The notes beneath the pieces are model-generated. The model was not told the origin of the DNA. It did no database searches and saw only the letters and a list, made by a program, of their open reading frames with translations. DNA of 64,000 nt from Methylobacterium sp. Leaf104 (lineage in GTDB: Bacteria > Pseudomonadota > Alphaproteobacteria > Rhizobiales > Beijerinckiaceae): assembly GCF_001422885.1 (NCBI RefSeq), contig NZ_LMMZ01000001.1, positions 748,565-812,564 on the forward strand, given 5' to 3'. Each line of letters begins with the position of its first letter. The first letter of the stretch is position 1. The position numbers were made by a program, and so were the translations under genes. Shown here piece after piece: positions 45,777 to 55,003 of this stretch.

Positions 45777-46020
45777 CGGAAGGCGGAAGGAGCTCGACGT
45801 TGGATTCTGGGTGGCAGACGCCCGTCCACGACATGTCCTGCCGACGACGGCGTCACAAGTCGCAAGATGCGCGCGGGACGCGACGTCGCTGCGCGGTGAT
45901 GCCGGATCATAGTTTTGAACCATTTGAGTATATGGCATACGAACGACGACGCGAAGAGGCGACGCCACGCACGCGCATCCGCCGTCGTAATCCTTCTTCC
46001 GCTCGATCCAGGATCCGTCC
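45777..46020. promoter_or_regulatory. Divergent promoter region of the FDH operon and the polyferredoxin gene
   Basis: A 244-base gap between opposite genes with no supported ORF. An AT-rich patch at about 45908-45945 includes the small palindrome CCAT-N8-ATGG (45920-45935). It should contain the promoters for both the minus-strand FDH run and the plus-strand gene at 46021. Confidence 0.5.
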
Positions 46021-48060
46021 GTGTCAGACCGTATCGTATTCGCCTGCTCCTGCGAGAAGACGATGCCGCTCGATGCCGATGCGATCGCGCGCGGCTGCAC
46101 GGGCTCCCTGAAGCTTGCCGACCAACTCTGTGGCCGAGAGCTCGACCTGTTTCGCAACGCTCTGCGGGCGGACGGGCCCGTGACGGTGTCCTGCACGCTG
46201 CAATCTCCGCTCTTCGAAGAGGTCGCGTCCGAATTCGGCGCAGAAGACCGTGTCGCCTATGCCAAGATCCGCGAGACGGCAGGCTGGTCGTCGCAAGCGC
46301 GCGAGGCCGGTCCCAAGATAGCGGCGCTGCTCGCGGCCTCCGCCGAGCCCGTCCCGGATGCGGTGACGGTGCCGATCGAGAGCCACGGCGTGGCGCTGAT
46401 CTACGGTCGCGACGCGACCGCCATCGAGGTCGGACGCCGGCTCGCCGAGCACCTCGACGTGACGGTGCTGCTGACCCGGCCCGAGTCCGTCGAGCCGCCG
46501 CTGCGCAACGACTTTCCGATCGTGCAGGGCACCGTCGCCGGTGCCAAGGGCCGCCTCGGCGCCTTCGAGCTACGGATCGACGACTATGCGTTGCCGGCGC
46601 CGTCCTCCCGATCGCACCTCCTGTTCGGTCCGAGCCGCAACGGTGCCACGTCGACCTGCGACATCGTCATCGACGTGAGCGCGGGCACCGCCCTGTTTCC
46701 CGCCCACGAGGTCCGGCTCGGCTACATGCGGGCCGATCCGCGTGACCCGGCGGCGGTCGAGCGCGTGATCGCGGAGGCGTCGCACCTCGTTGGCATCTTC
46801 GACAAGACCCGCTTCGTGGATTTTCACGCCGACCTCTGCGCGCATTCGCGGTCGCGCATCACCGGCTGCACCCGCTGTCTCGAAGTCTGTCCCACCGGGG
46901 CGATCGGCTCGGCCGGGGATACGGTGACGATCGACCCCTACATCTGCGCCGGCTGTGGAAACTGCGCCTCGGTCTGCCCGACCGGGGCCGCCGCCTACGC
47001 CCTGCCGCCGGCCGATGCGCTGATGCGCCGCCTGCGTGCGCTGATGCTGGCCTATGAGGCGGCCGGGGGACGTGACGCGGTCGTGCTCTTCCATGATGGC
47101 GCGCATGGCGAACCCCTGATCGATGCGCTGGCCCGCCATGGCGACGGGCTGCCGGCCCGGGTCCTGCCCGTGCGGTTGAACGAAATCACCCAGCTCGGAC
47201 CGGAATCCTTCGCGGCGCTCTTCGCCCACGGCGCTGCGGGCGTCCGGATCCTCGCCCGCGGCCGTCCGAAGCACGATCTCGACAGCCTGCGCCGGGCGGC
47301 GACCCTCGGAGACACCCTGGCGCGCGGCCTCGGCTACGGCGGTGCTGCGGCCGATCCCGTCGTCTCGCTGATCGAGACGGATGACCCCGACCTACTGGGA
47401 GCTGCTCTGGCTGCAATCTCCGCCGGACGGACGGCCCGCGCGCCGTCACGGTTCATGCCCATCGGCGGCAAGCGCGAGGTTCTACGCTTCGCTTTCAACG
47501 AGATGCATGCGGCCGCGCCCGAGCCGGTGGCGCGGATAGCGCTCGCCGCCGGAGCACCGTTCGGCGGTCTGGACTTCCGCACCGCGGATTGCACCCTCTG
47601 CCTCGCCTGCGTCGGCGCTTGCCCGACTCATGCGCTCTCGGACAGCGCCGATCGGCCGTTGCTCGCCTTCGAGGAGAGCCTCTGCGTCCAGTGCGGCCTG
47701 TGCGCCAATACCTGTCCCGAGAACGTCATCACGCTAAAGCCCGGGGTCGATTTCGAGGCTTGGGCCGCGCCGCGCCGGGTGGTGAAGGAGGAGGAGCCCT
47801 TCGCCTGCCTCGCCTGCGCCAAGCCCTTCGGCACGCGCAGCACCATCGAACGGGTCGTGGAAAAGCTGCGCGATCGGCACTGGATGTTCCGTGGCGAGGC
47901 GGGCGAAGCGCGCGTTCAGGCGCTCATGATGTGCGAAGACTGTCGTGTCGAGGTCGCGGTGAATCAGGGCTTCGATCCCCATGCCGGACCGGAGCGCGAT
48001 CGTCCGCGCACCACGGAAGACTACCTGCGTGAGCGAGCCGCTCGCGGCGAGGCGATCTAG
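46021..48060 (+). CDS. Multi-cluster 4Fe-4S protein (polyferredoxin) of the FDH locus
   Basis: 679 residues from a GTG. Four ferredoxin cysteine groups: CTRCLEVCPTGAI (about 283), CAGCGNCASVCPTG (about 309), CTLCLACVGACPTH (about 524) and CVQCGLCANTCPEN (about 556). There are further cysteine pairs at the C-terminus (FACLACAKPF, MMCEDC) and an N-terminal FACSCEKTM. No TAT signal, so it is cytoplasmic. The middle region (320-500) has no cysteine and may bind a cofactor. It diverges from the FDH operon; such proteins accompany FDH in Rhizobiales. Its redox partner is unknown. Confidence 0.82.
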   Translation: MSDRIVFACSCEKTMPLDADAIARGCTGSLKLADQLCGRELDLFRNALRADGPVTVSCTLQSPLFEEVASEFGAEDRVAYAKIRETAGWSSQAREAGPKIAALLAASAEPVPDAVTVPIESHGVALIYGRDATAIEVGRRLAEHLDVTVLLTRPESVEPPLRNDFPIVQGTVAGAKGRLGAFELRIDDYALPAPSSRSHLLFGPSRNGATSTCDIVIDVSAGTALFPAHEVRLGYMRADPRDPAAVERVIAEASHLVGIFDKTRFVDFHADLCAHSRSRITGCTRCLEVCPTGAIGSAGDTVTIDPYICAGCGNCASVCPTGAAAYALPPADALMRRLRALMLAYEAAGGRDAVVLFHDGAHGEPLIDALARHGDGLPARVLPVRLNEITQLGPESFAALFAHGAAGVRILARGRPKHDLDSLRRAATLGDTLARGLGYGGAAADPVVSLIETDDPDLLGAALAAISAGRTARAPSRFMPIGGKREVLRFAFNEMHAAAPEPVARIALAAGAPFGGLDFRTADCTLCLACVGACPTHALSDSADRPLLAFEESLCVQCGLCANTCPENVITLKPGVDFEAWAAPRRVVKEEEPFACLACAKPFGTRSTIERVVEKLRDRHWMFRGEAGEARVQALMMCEDCRVEVAVNQGFDPHAGPERDRPRTTEDYLRERAARGEAI

Positions 48061-48077
48061 CTGGGCGGATCGCGGCC

Positions 48078-48581
48078 GTGAACGCCTGGACGTGGCGAAG
48101 CATGGCGCCTCGCGACCTTGATCGAGTCGTCGCCCTGGCCGACCGATTGTTCCCGGACCATCCGGAGGAGGCGGTGCATTTCGCCGAGCGGCTGGCGCTG
48201 GGCGCCCGCCTCTGCCTGACCCTCAGCCATCAGGCTGGAGACGTCGGGGGCTACGCCGTGGCGTATCCCTGGCCACCGGGGCAGATCCCGCCTTTGAACG
48301 AATCGTTGGCGCCGGTGCCCATGGCGGAGGGGAGCGCCTACCTGCACGATTTCGGGATCGAGCCCGCCATTTCCAGATCCGGACATGCCCGCGCCGGCCT
48401 CGCGATGTTGGTCGAGCGGGCACGAGTGGCCGGTCTCCGGCGCCTCGCTCTGGTCGCGGTCAACCGGACGGTGCCGTTCTGGCAGGGCCAGGGCTTCGAG
48501 ATCTGCGAGGCCGATCCTGCGATGGCCGCGAAACTCGCGAGCTACGGAAGCGAGGCGCGTTACATGATCCGGGATTTGTGA
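48078..48581 (+). CDS. GNAT-family acetyltransferase
   Basis: 167 residues from GTG at 48078, 17 bases after the polyferredoxin gene. The acetyl-CoA-binding motif is GHARAGLAMLVERARVAGLR, followed by LVAVNRTVPFWQGQGFEICE. Substrate unknown. The close spacing suggests co-transcription with the FDH-linked gene, so it may modify a protein or small molecule in that pathway. Confidence 0.8.
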   Translation: MNAWTWRSMAPRDLDRVVALADRLFPDHPEEAVHFAERLALGARLCLTLSHQAGDVGGYAVAYPWPPGQIPPLNESLAPVPMAEGSAYLHDFGIEPAISRSGHARAGLAMLVERARVAGLRRLALVAVNRTVPFWQGQGFEICEADPAMAAKLASYGSEARYMIRDL

Positions 48582-48588
48582 GGCCGCC

Positions 48589-49884
48589 TCAGCGGGTCGC
48601 CGTGGCGCTCTCCAGGAACTTCACCAGCGCCTCGCGATCTTCCACCCGGGTGATCGTCTGTTCCGGCATGCGCGTTCCGGGGGTGTAGCGGGCGGGGCCG
48701 ACCTCGAAGAGCTGCGCGATGGTTCGCGCGTCCCAGACGAGGTCCATGCCCTTCAGGGCGTCGGAATAGCGGTAGCCCGGTGCGGTCGCGATCCGCCGGC
48801 CCATGATGCCGGCGAGCGTCGGACCGGCTCGGGGCCCGTCTTCGGGGGTGAGGGCGTGGCAGGCGACGCAGGCCCGGAACACCTCGGCGCCGCGATCTCC
48901 GTGATACGCGGCCAGCGCATCGGCCGGGCGCGGCATCGCCAGGGGGCCGATCGGCTCGCCGGTGAGTGCATTCCACCGCCGAACCAGACGGTCGCCGCCC
49001 CCGGTGAGCAGTTCGCGTCCGTCCGGTCGCCAGGCGATGGACCAGACCGGGAGGCCGGGACCGACGAGGCGGTGCAAGATCGTGCCTGCCGCGCGATCGA
49101 TGACGGCGACTGCGCCGCCGGCTGTCGCCGCCGCGATCCGGGTGCCGTCGGGGGAGGGTGCAAGGGCGATCACCGGGTTCGGCCCGACCTCGACGGCCGC
49201 TCGGACCGTCCCGTCCGAGCCAAGCAGGCGTACGATCGCGTCTCCGCCGGCGACGGCGACCTCGCCGTCCGGGGTCACCGCCAGGGCGTTCAGGATAGTG
49301 GGCAGCGTGAGGACCACCGGAACGCTCTGCCGATCTTCGGCAGACGGCCAGATCCGCAGCGTCGCGTCGTAGCCGGCGGTGACCGGCCGCCCGTCCGGCA
49401 GGAAGGCGACCGCGTTGACGTTGCCCTGGTGTCCTTCGAGCACCCGCGCCGGACCACCGGCGATCGGCCGGATGCGCGCGGTTCGATCCCACGAGGCCGA
49501 GGCCAACAGCATCCCGTCGGGAGAAATGGCCAGGCCTGCCACCGGCCCTGCATGCTCGGCGAAGATCCGCTCGGGCTCGGGCCGACCGGCGCGCCAGACG
49601 GCGATGCGGCCATCCTCCGAGGCCGTGACGAACCCGCCATCGGCGAGCGCCGCGACGGCGTTGACCGCTCCGTCATGGAAACGCAGGACGGTGAGCGCCG
49701 TCGCCATGTCGATCGCCCAGAGGATCGCGGCCTGATCGAAGCCGCCGGAAATCGCGAGGCCGCCCCCGGGAGCGACGGCCAGGGCTCGGACCGGGCCGCC
49801 ATGCCCGTGCATCTGCGCATGAGCCGCAGACCCGGACACGCCGAGGGCGAGCCAGCAGAGGGCGAGTGTCCGCAGGGCAGGCAT
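48589..49884 (-). CDS. WD40 repeat protein fused to a C-terminal cytochrome c domain
   Basis: 431 residues from ATG at 49884 with a signal peptide (LALCWLALGVSGSAAHAQ). About seven WD40-like blades follow (for example GGFDQAAILWAIDMATA and SASWDRTARIRPIAGG). The protein ends in a class I cytochrome c domain with the haem motif CVACH and Met-ligand region YTPGTRMPEQ. Periplasmic. WD40-cytochrome fusions of this type exist in alphaproteobacteria, but the redox partner is unknown; FDH or a related oxidase system is possible from the neighbourhood. A longer frame up to 50073 lacks a signal peptide. Confidence 0.82.
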   Translation of the reverse strand: MPALRTLALCWLALGVSGSAAHAQMHGHGGPVRALAVAPGGGLAISGGFDQAAILWAIDMATALTVLRFHDGAVNAVAALADGGFVTASEDGRIAVWRAGRPEPERIFAEHAGPVAGLAISPDGMLLASASWDRTARIRPIAGGPARVLEGHQGNVNAVAFLPDGRPVTAGYDATLRIWPSAEDRQSVPVVLTLPTILNALAVTPDGEVAVAGGDAIVRLLGSDGTVRAAVEVGPNPVIALAPSPDGTRIAAATAGGAVAVIDRAAGTILHRLVGPGLPVWSIAWRPDGRELLTGGGDRLVRRWNALTGEPIGPLAMPRPADALAAYHGDRGAEVFRACVACHALTPEDGPRAGPTLAGIMGRRIATAPGYRYSDALKGMDLVWDARTIAQLFEVGPARYTPGTRMPEQTITRVEDREALVKFLESATATR

Positions 49885-50071
49885 CCGCAACACGAAGGCT
49901 TTGATGATTTCCCGCAACGCTGTTCCCGCCACGACGCGCCGGCAGATCAGCCCGGCATCCGAATCTAGACGATCCGCCTCGTCGATGTCCCTGCACGAGG
50001 ACGGGACCCGGTGACGCGGTATGCTCGGGAGGTGCTTGATCATCGCTCGTCGATGGCGCATCGCTCGGGAC

Positions 50072-51229
50072 ATGATCGCTCACGCCCGCAGCGCCATCGC
50101 GACGAAGTCCGGCTCGCCCGCACCGGAAACCGGCTCACATCGTACCGCGTCCTCGGCCCTGATGCCTCTGGCGGAGGCCGTCCGTTCGCTGATGGAACGG
50201 GTGGCACCGGTTGCTCCCGAGGCGGTTCCCCTCGGCGAGGTCGTCGGCGGGATCTGTGCGGACGATTGTCATGCGCCGCGTGCCATGCCGGATGTCCCGA
50301 TCGCCCTGCGGGACGGCTGGGTCGTGCGTGGGGCCGATGTCGTCGGCGCCTCGCCCTATGCCCCGATCCCCGCTCAGCGTAAGCCGCCCTGGATCGAGGC
50401 CGGGGACCGCTTGCCGGAAGGCGCCGATACGATCTTACCGCCCGAGGCGATCGAGGGCGCGTCCATCGTGGCCGATGCGCCGGTCGGTGAGGGAGTCCGT
50501 GCCGCCGGCGCGGAGGCCGCTTCCGGCGCTCTTCTCGTGGCGACCGGCCAGCGGATCACGCCCCTGCATCGCCTGGCCGTCCAGGCGGCCGGGATCGGAA
50601 GCCTGCCCCTGCGCCGTCCGCGGCTGACCTTGATCGTCGCCGGAGCACAGGAGCGTGAGACCCTGTCGTCGCTCCTCGCAGACCTCATCGTCGAGGCGGG
50701 TGCGACGGTCGCCGAGATTGCGGCTGCTCGGAGCCCGGAGGCGCTCGCGGACGTGCTCCGGATGCAGGACGGCGACGCCGTCCTGGTGATCGGCGGCACC
50801 GGGTTCGGCCGAGACGATCACGCTGCCGCCGGACTATCGCTGGCCGGAACCCTGAAGGCACACGGAATCGCGCTGAAGCCGGGAGAGACCACGGGCTTCG
50901 GCGAGGTCGGAGGACGGGCGGTCCTGCTGCTGCCGGGACGACCCGATGCGGCGCTGAGCGCGTTCCTGACCCTCGGCCGCGCTCTGATCGCGACGCTGTC
51001 GGGAGCCGTGCCGGTCGCCGGCATCTCCGCGCCGCTCCTGCGCAAGGTCGTCTCCACCATCGGACTGAGCGAGGTCGTCTATGCCCGAAGGATGCCCGAC
51101 GGGCTGCTGCCGCTCGGCAGCAGCGACTTGGCACTCACCAGCCTGATCCAGGCCGACGCGGCGATCCTCGTCGGACCGGATTCCGAAGGATCCCCGGCCG
51201 GCAGCATCGTCTCGGGCCTGCCCCTTTGA
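50072..51229 (+). CDS. MoeA-like molybdopterin-binding protein
   Basis: 385 residues from the ATG at 50072; an alternative ATG at 50162 (355 aa) is also plausible. It has MoeA domain order: a swivelling domain with DVPIALRDGWVVRGADVVGA and GDRLPEGADTILPPE, then a MoCF-like domain (AVLVIGGTGFGRDDHA). The TGDE-type and SGG(V/T) motifs of active MoeA are altered (IGGTGFG), so it may be a divergent, regulatory or substrate-specific paralogue. It overlaps the following MoeA-PBP gene if that starts at TTG 51226. Confidence 0.75.
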   Translation: MIAHARSAIATKSGSPAPETGSHRTASSALMPLAEAVRSLMERVAPVAPEAVPLGEVVGGICADDCHAPRAMPDVPIALRDGWVVRGADVVGASPYAPIPAQRKPPWIEAGDRLPEGADTILPPEAIEGASIVADAPVGEGVRAAGAEAASGALLVATGQRITPLHRLAVQAAGIGSLPLRRPRLTLIVAGAQERETLSSLLADLIVEAGATVAEIAAARSPEALADVLRMQDGDAVLVIGGTGFGRDDHAAAGLSLAGTLKAHGIALKPGETTGFGEVGGRAVLLLPGRPDAALSAFLTLGRALIATLSGAVPVAGISAPLLRKVVSTIGLSEVVYARRMPDGLLPLGSSDLALTSLIQADAAILVGPDSEGSPAGSIVSGLPL

Positions 51230-51237
51230 GCGCCGCC

Positions 51238-53220
51238 ATGCCCACCGCCATCGCCTCTGACGAGAGCGCCTTCCTCGACCGTCTGGCCCAGGCCGCCCGC
51301 CAGGAGCAGTTCCTCACCGTCGTCAGTCGTGAGGAGGCGGTCGAGCGCTTCCGGGCGGCCGTGCCGCACCGAGCCCTGCCAGCCGAGACCGTGGAACTCG
51401 CCGACGCGCTCGGACGGGTTCTCGCCCACGACGTCGCCTCGCCCATCGACGTGCCGCCCTTCGACCGCGCTCTGGTCGATGGCTTCGCGCTGCGCGCCGC
51501 CGACACCGAGGGCGCCGGAGAGGCGTTGCCGCGCCGGCTGGCCCTCAATCGCGAGATCCTCGCCTGCGGGGTCGCGCCGGCCTTGGCCGTTACGCCCGGC
51601 ACCGCGACGCCGATCGCCACGGGCGGGGTTGTTCCGCGGGGCGCCGACGCGGTCGTGATGATCGAGCAGACCGAATTTCGGCCGGACGGCCCCTCGATCG
51701 ACCTCGCCCAGCCAGCGCGGCCGGGCCAGTTCATCGGTTATGCCGGTTCCGACATGGCCGCGGGCGAGACCGTTCTGCGCAAGGGGATGCTGATCACCGC
51801 GCGGGAGATCGGCATGCTGGCCGCCTGCGGTCTCGCGGCCATCGACGTCGTCCGCCGCCCACGCGTCGCGGTGCTCTCCACCGGCGACGAACTCGTCGCT
51901 CCGGGCGAAGCGCTGGTGGCGGCAGCGATCTACGATTCCAACGGGCCGATCGTGTCCGCCACGGTGACCGAGAACGGCGGCACGGTGAGGCCGCTCGGCA
52001 TCGTTCGAGATCAGGAGCCGGCCCTCGAGGCCGCGCTTCGCGATGCCATCGCCAGGAGCGACATCGTCGTTCTGTCGGGCGGGACCTCGAAGGGCGCCGG
52101 GGACGTCTCGCACCGCATTCTCCAGCGTCTCGGCGAGCCTGGCATTCTCGTGCACGGCGTTGCCCTCAAGCCCGGCAAGCCGCTCTGCCTCGCGGTGGCG
52201 GAGGGAACCCCGATCGTCGTGCTGCCGGGCTTTCCGACCTCGGCGATGTTCACGTTCCACGATGTCGTGGTGCCGCTGGTGCGGGCGATGGCCGGTCTGC
52301 CGCCGCGGGAGGAGACCAGCGTCGCGGCGATCCTGCCCCAGCGGGTTCCCTCCGAGCGCGGTCGCACGGAATTCGTGATGACCGCCCTGGCAGAGACGGA
52401 GACGGGCCTGCGCGCCCTGCCGCTGCCCAAGGGCTCCGGCTCGGTGACGGCCTTCTCGCAGGCCGACGGCTTCTTCACGATCCCTGCCGCCCGTGCCGGC
52501 ACGGAGGCCGGTGAGTCGGTGTCCGTCACCCGCCTCGGCGCCGGCGTCCGGCCGCCGGACCTCACGATCATCGGCAGCCACTGCGTCGGCCTGGACCGGG
52601 TGATCGGTCGGCTGGCGGAGCGGGGGATTCGCGCGCGGCCCATCTGGGTCGGCTCCGCCGGTGGCCTCGCCGCCCTGGCCCGGGGCGAGTGCGACCTCGC
52701 GGCGATGCATCTGCTCGATGCCGAGACGGGAATCTACAACCGCCCGTTCCTCTCGCCCGGCATGGTGCTGGCCGAGGGATGGGGGCGCCTTCAGGGTGTC
52801 GTCTTCCGGCCGGGCCATCCCCTGTTCGAAGGCCGCTCAGCGGAGGAGGCCGTGGCGGCGGCCCTGGCGGAACCCGAGACCGTCCTGGTCAACCGCAACA
52901 CCGGTTCGGGCACCCGCGCCCTCGTCGACGGCCTCCTCAAGGGTGCCCGCCCGCCGGGCTTCTGGAACCAGCCGCGCTCGCACAACGCCGTCGCGGCGGC
53001 GGTGGCGCAGGGACGGGCCGACTGGGGCGTCGCCATCGCCACCGTGGCGCGGGCCTACGGCCTCGGTTTCCTGCCCCTCGCCGACGAGCGCTACGATTTC
53101 GCCTATCGGGCCGAGCACCGTGACCGGCCAGCCCTCGGCGCCTTCCTCGCCTGCCTGCGCGAGCCCGAGACGCGCGCAGGCCTCAGCGAAGCCGGGTTCT
53201 CGCCCGCGGAGGCATCGTGA
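51238..53220 (+). CDS. MoeA domain fused to a periplasmic-binding-like (PBP) domain
   Basis: 660 residues. Residues about 25-430 are a full MoeA: DVPPFDRALVDGFALRAADT, GADAVVMIEQTE, VLSTGDELVAPGEA, VLSGGTSKGAGDVSH and VLPGFPTSAMFTFHD. Residues about 440-655 are a cytoplasmic ligand-binding domain (LTIIGSHCVGLDRVIGRLAE, VNRNTGSGTRALVDGLLKGA) like those in ModE/LysR-type oxyanion sensors. Such fusions may insert Mo or W under metal sensing. Start at ATG 51238; TTG 51226 is an alternative overlapping the previous stop. Overlaps mobB by 4 bases. Confidence 0.9.
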   Translation: MPTAIASDESAFLDRLAQAARQEQFLTVVSREEAVERFRAAVPHRALPAETVELADALGRVLAHDVASPIDVPPFDRALVDGFALRAADTEGAGEALPRRLALNREILACGVAPALAVTPGTATPIATGGVVPRGADAVVMIEQTEFRPDGPSIDLAQPARPGQFIGYAGSDMAAGETVLRKGMLITAREIGMLAACGLAAIDVVRRPRVAVLSTGDELVAPGEALVAAAIYDSNGPIVSATVTENGGTVRPLGIVRDQEPALEAALRDAIARSDIVVLSGGTSKGAGDVSHRILQRLGEPGILVHGVALKPGKPLCLAVAEGTPIVVLPGFPTSAMFTFHDVVVPLVRAMAGLPPREETSVAAILPQRVPSERGRTEFVMTALAETETGLRALPLPKGSGSVTAFSQADGFFTIPAARAGTEAGESVSVTRLGAGVRPPDLTIIGSHCVGLDRVIGRLAERGIRARPIWVGSAGGLAALARGECDLAAMHLLDAETGIYNRPFLSPGMVLAEGWGRLQGVVFRPGHPLFEGRSAEEAVAAALAEPETVLVNRNTGSGTRALVDGLLKGARPPGFWNQPRSHNAVAAAVAQGRADWGVAIATVARAYGLGFLPLADERYDFAYRAEHRDRPALGAFLACLREPETRAGLSEAGFSPAEAS

Positions 53221-53762
53221 ATCCCGCTCGGGTCATCGGCCTCGCCGGGTGGAGTGGAGCAGGCAAGACCACGCTCCTGTCCCGTCTGATCCCGCTGCTG
53301 GTCGCCCGCGGCGTGAAGGTGGCGACGATCAAGCACGCGCACCACGCCTTCGACGTGGACCAGCCGGGCAAGGATTCCTATGTTCACCGCGAGGCGGGGG
53401 CCTCCGAAATCATCGTGTCCTCGTCGCGGCGCTGGGTTCAGATCCATGAGGTCGGCGACGCGCCGGAAGCGCGACTCGGCGACCTTCTGCGCCGGCTCTC
53501 GCCCTGTGACCTCGTGATCGTGGAGGGCTTCAAGCGCGAGGCCCACGCCAAGCTGGAGGTCCATCGCGTCGCCAACGGCAAGCCGCCGATCCACCCCGAC
53601 GACCCCCGCATCGTCGCCGTGGCGAGCGACCGGGCCTTCGCGGATGCCGCCGTACCTGTGGTCGACCTCGACGCCATCGCGAAAATTGCCGATCTGGTTC
53701 TCGCCCTGGCAGAGCCGTTGGAGACGGCGCTGGCGCATGTGGAGGGGCCATGGCCCAGCTGA
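53217..53762 (+). CDS. mobB: Molybdopterin-guanine dinucleotide biosynthesis protein MobB
   Basis: 181 residues from GTG at 53217. The P-loop GLAGWSGAGKTTLLSRLIPL is at about residues 7-26, followed by KVATIKHAHHAFDVDQPGKD and the Walker B-like LVIVEGFKREAHAKLEVHR. MobB binds GTP and assists MobA in attaching GMP to the cofactor used by FDH. Translationally overlapped with the preceding MoeA-PBP gene and with moeA downstream (13 bases). Confidence 0.95.
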   Translation: MNPARVIGLAGWSGAGKTTLLSRLIPLLVARGVKVATIKHAHHAFDVDQPGKDSYVHREAGASEIIVSSSRRWVQIHEVGDAPEARLGDLLRRLSPCDLVIVEGFKREAHAKLEVHRVANGKPPIHPDDPRIVAVASDRAFADAAVPVVDLDAIAKIADLVLALAEPLETALAHVEGPWPS

Positions 53763-55003
53763 CCGACGATTGCTTCGCCTTCGGCGGTGCCCTGATGCGC
53801 ATCGAGGACGCCGTGGCGCTGATCGGCGAGCGCCTGCCCGTTCTCGCCGGCACCGAATGGCTGCCCCTTGTCCAGGCCGATGGGCGGATCGCTGCCGAAA
53901 CGGTCCTGGCGCTGCACGACGTGCCCCCGTTTCCGAATTCGGCCGTCGACGGCTACGCGATCCGCCATCGCGATCTCGCTCCCGAGGGGGAGACGCGGCT
54001 TCCGGTCCGAGGCCGGCTTCCGGCAGGCGCCGCCGCCGGGGCGATCGCGACCGATGGCGGGGCGATCCGGATCTTCACCGGTGCCCCGATGCCACCCGGG
54101 GCCGACACGGTGTTCATGCAGGAGGATGTGCGCCGCGAAGGCGACGTGGTCGCACTGCCCCCCGGGCTGAAGTGCGGCGCCAATGCCCGGGATGCCGGCG
54201 AAGACATTGCCCGCGGCGCCTGCGCGATCCCGGCCGGGCGGCGCCTGCGGCCGCAGGACCTTGCTCTTGCGGCAGCCTCGGGGCACGACCGGATCGCCGT
54301 GCGCACGCGCCTGCGCGTGGCCCTGTTCTCAACGGGCGACGAACTCGCCGAGCCTGGTGCGCCGCTGCCCTCCGGCGCGATCCACGATTCGAACCGGGTG
54401 ATGCTCGCGACGCTGCTCACCCGCCTCGGTACCGAGGTCGCGGATCTCGGGATCCTGCGCGACGAGCCGGGCGCGCTCGCCGCGCGTCTGCGGCAGGCCG
54501 CACGCGACCATGACCTGATCCTGACCTCGGGCGGCGTTTCGACCGGGGAGGAGGACCACGTCAAGGCAGCGGTCGAGGCGGTCGGCGCCCTGATGTTCTG
54601 GCGTCTGGCGATCAAGCCCGGCCGTCCGGTCGCGATGGGTGTCGTCGACGGGACGCCGTTCGTCGGGCTGCCGGGCAATCCCGGCGCCGTCTACGTCACG
54701 CTGCTCTTCGTGGTGCGCCCGCTCCTCGCGCGCCTCGGGGGAGGCAGGGACGTCGCGCCCCTCGGCCAGCCCGTCCGAGCCGCCTTCGCCTATCGCAAGA
54801 AGGCGGGCCGGCGCGAATTTGTTCGCGTCAGCGTCGCCCTCGGCTCCGATGCCGTCCTGGAGGCGGTGAAGTATCCCCGCGAGGGCGCCGGTGTGCTCTC
54901 GTCGCTGACGGAGAGCGACGGGCTCGTCGAACTCGGCGACGGGGTGACGGCCGTGGCGCCTGGGGACATCCTCACCTTCTATCCGCACGCCGTGCTCTGG
55001 TAG
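53750..55003 (+). CDS. moeA: Molybdopterin molybdenumtransferase MoeA
   Basis: 417 residues with all canonical MoeA motifs: DVPPFPNSAVDGYAIRHRDL, PPGADTVFMQEDV, LFSTGDELAEPGAP, LTSGGVSTGEEDHVKAAV and GLPGNPGAVYVTLLFVVRPL. It ligates molybdate (or tungstate) to adenylated molybdopterin. Of the three MoeA-type proteins here, this is the standard one. Its 3' end overlaps the convergent regulator gene by 25 bases. Confidence 0.95.
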   Translation: MAQLTDDCFAFGGALMRIEDAVALIGERLPVLAGTEWLPLVQADGRIAAETVLALHDVPPFPNSAVDGYAIRHRDLAPEGETRLPVRGRLPAGAAAGAIATDGGAIRIFTGAPMPPGADTVFMQEDVRREGDVVALPPGLKCGANARDAGEDIARGACAIPAGRRLRPQDLALAAASGHDRIAVRTRLRVALFSTGDELAEPGAPLPSGAIHDSNRVMLATLLTRLGTEVADLGILRDEPGALAARLRQAARDHDLILTSGGVSTGEEDHVKAAVEAVGALMFWRLAIKPGRPVAMGVVDGTPFVGLPGNPGAVYVTLLFVVRPLLARLGGGRDVAPLGQPVRAAFAYRKKAGRREFVRVSVALGSDAVLEAVKYPREGAGVLSSLTESDGLVELGDGVTAVAPGDILTFYPHAVLW

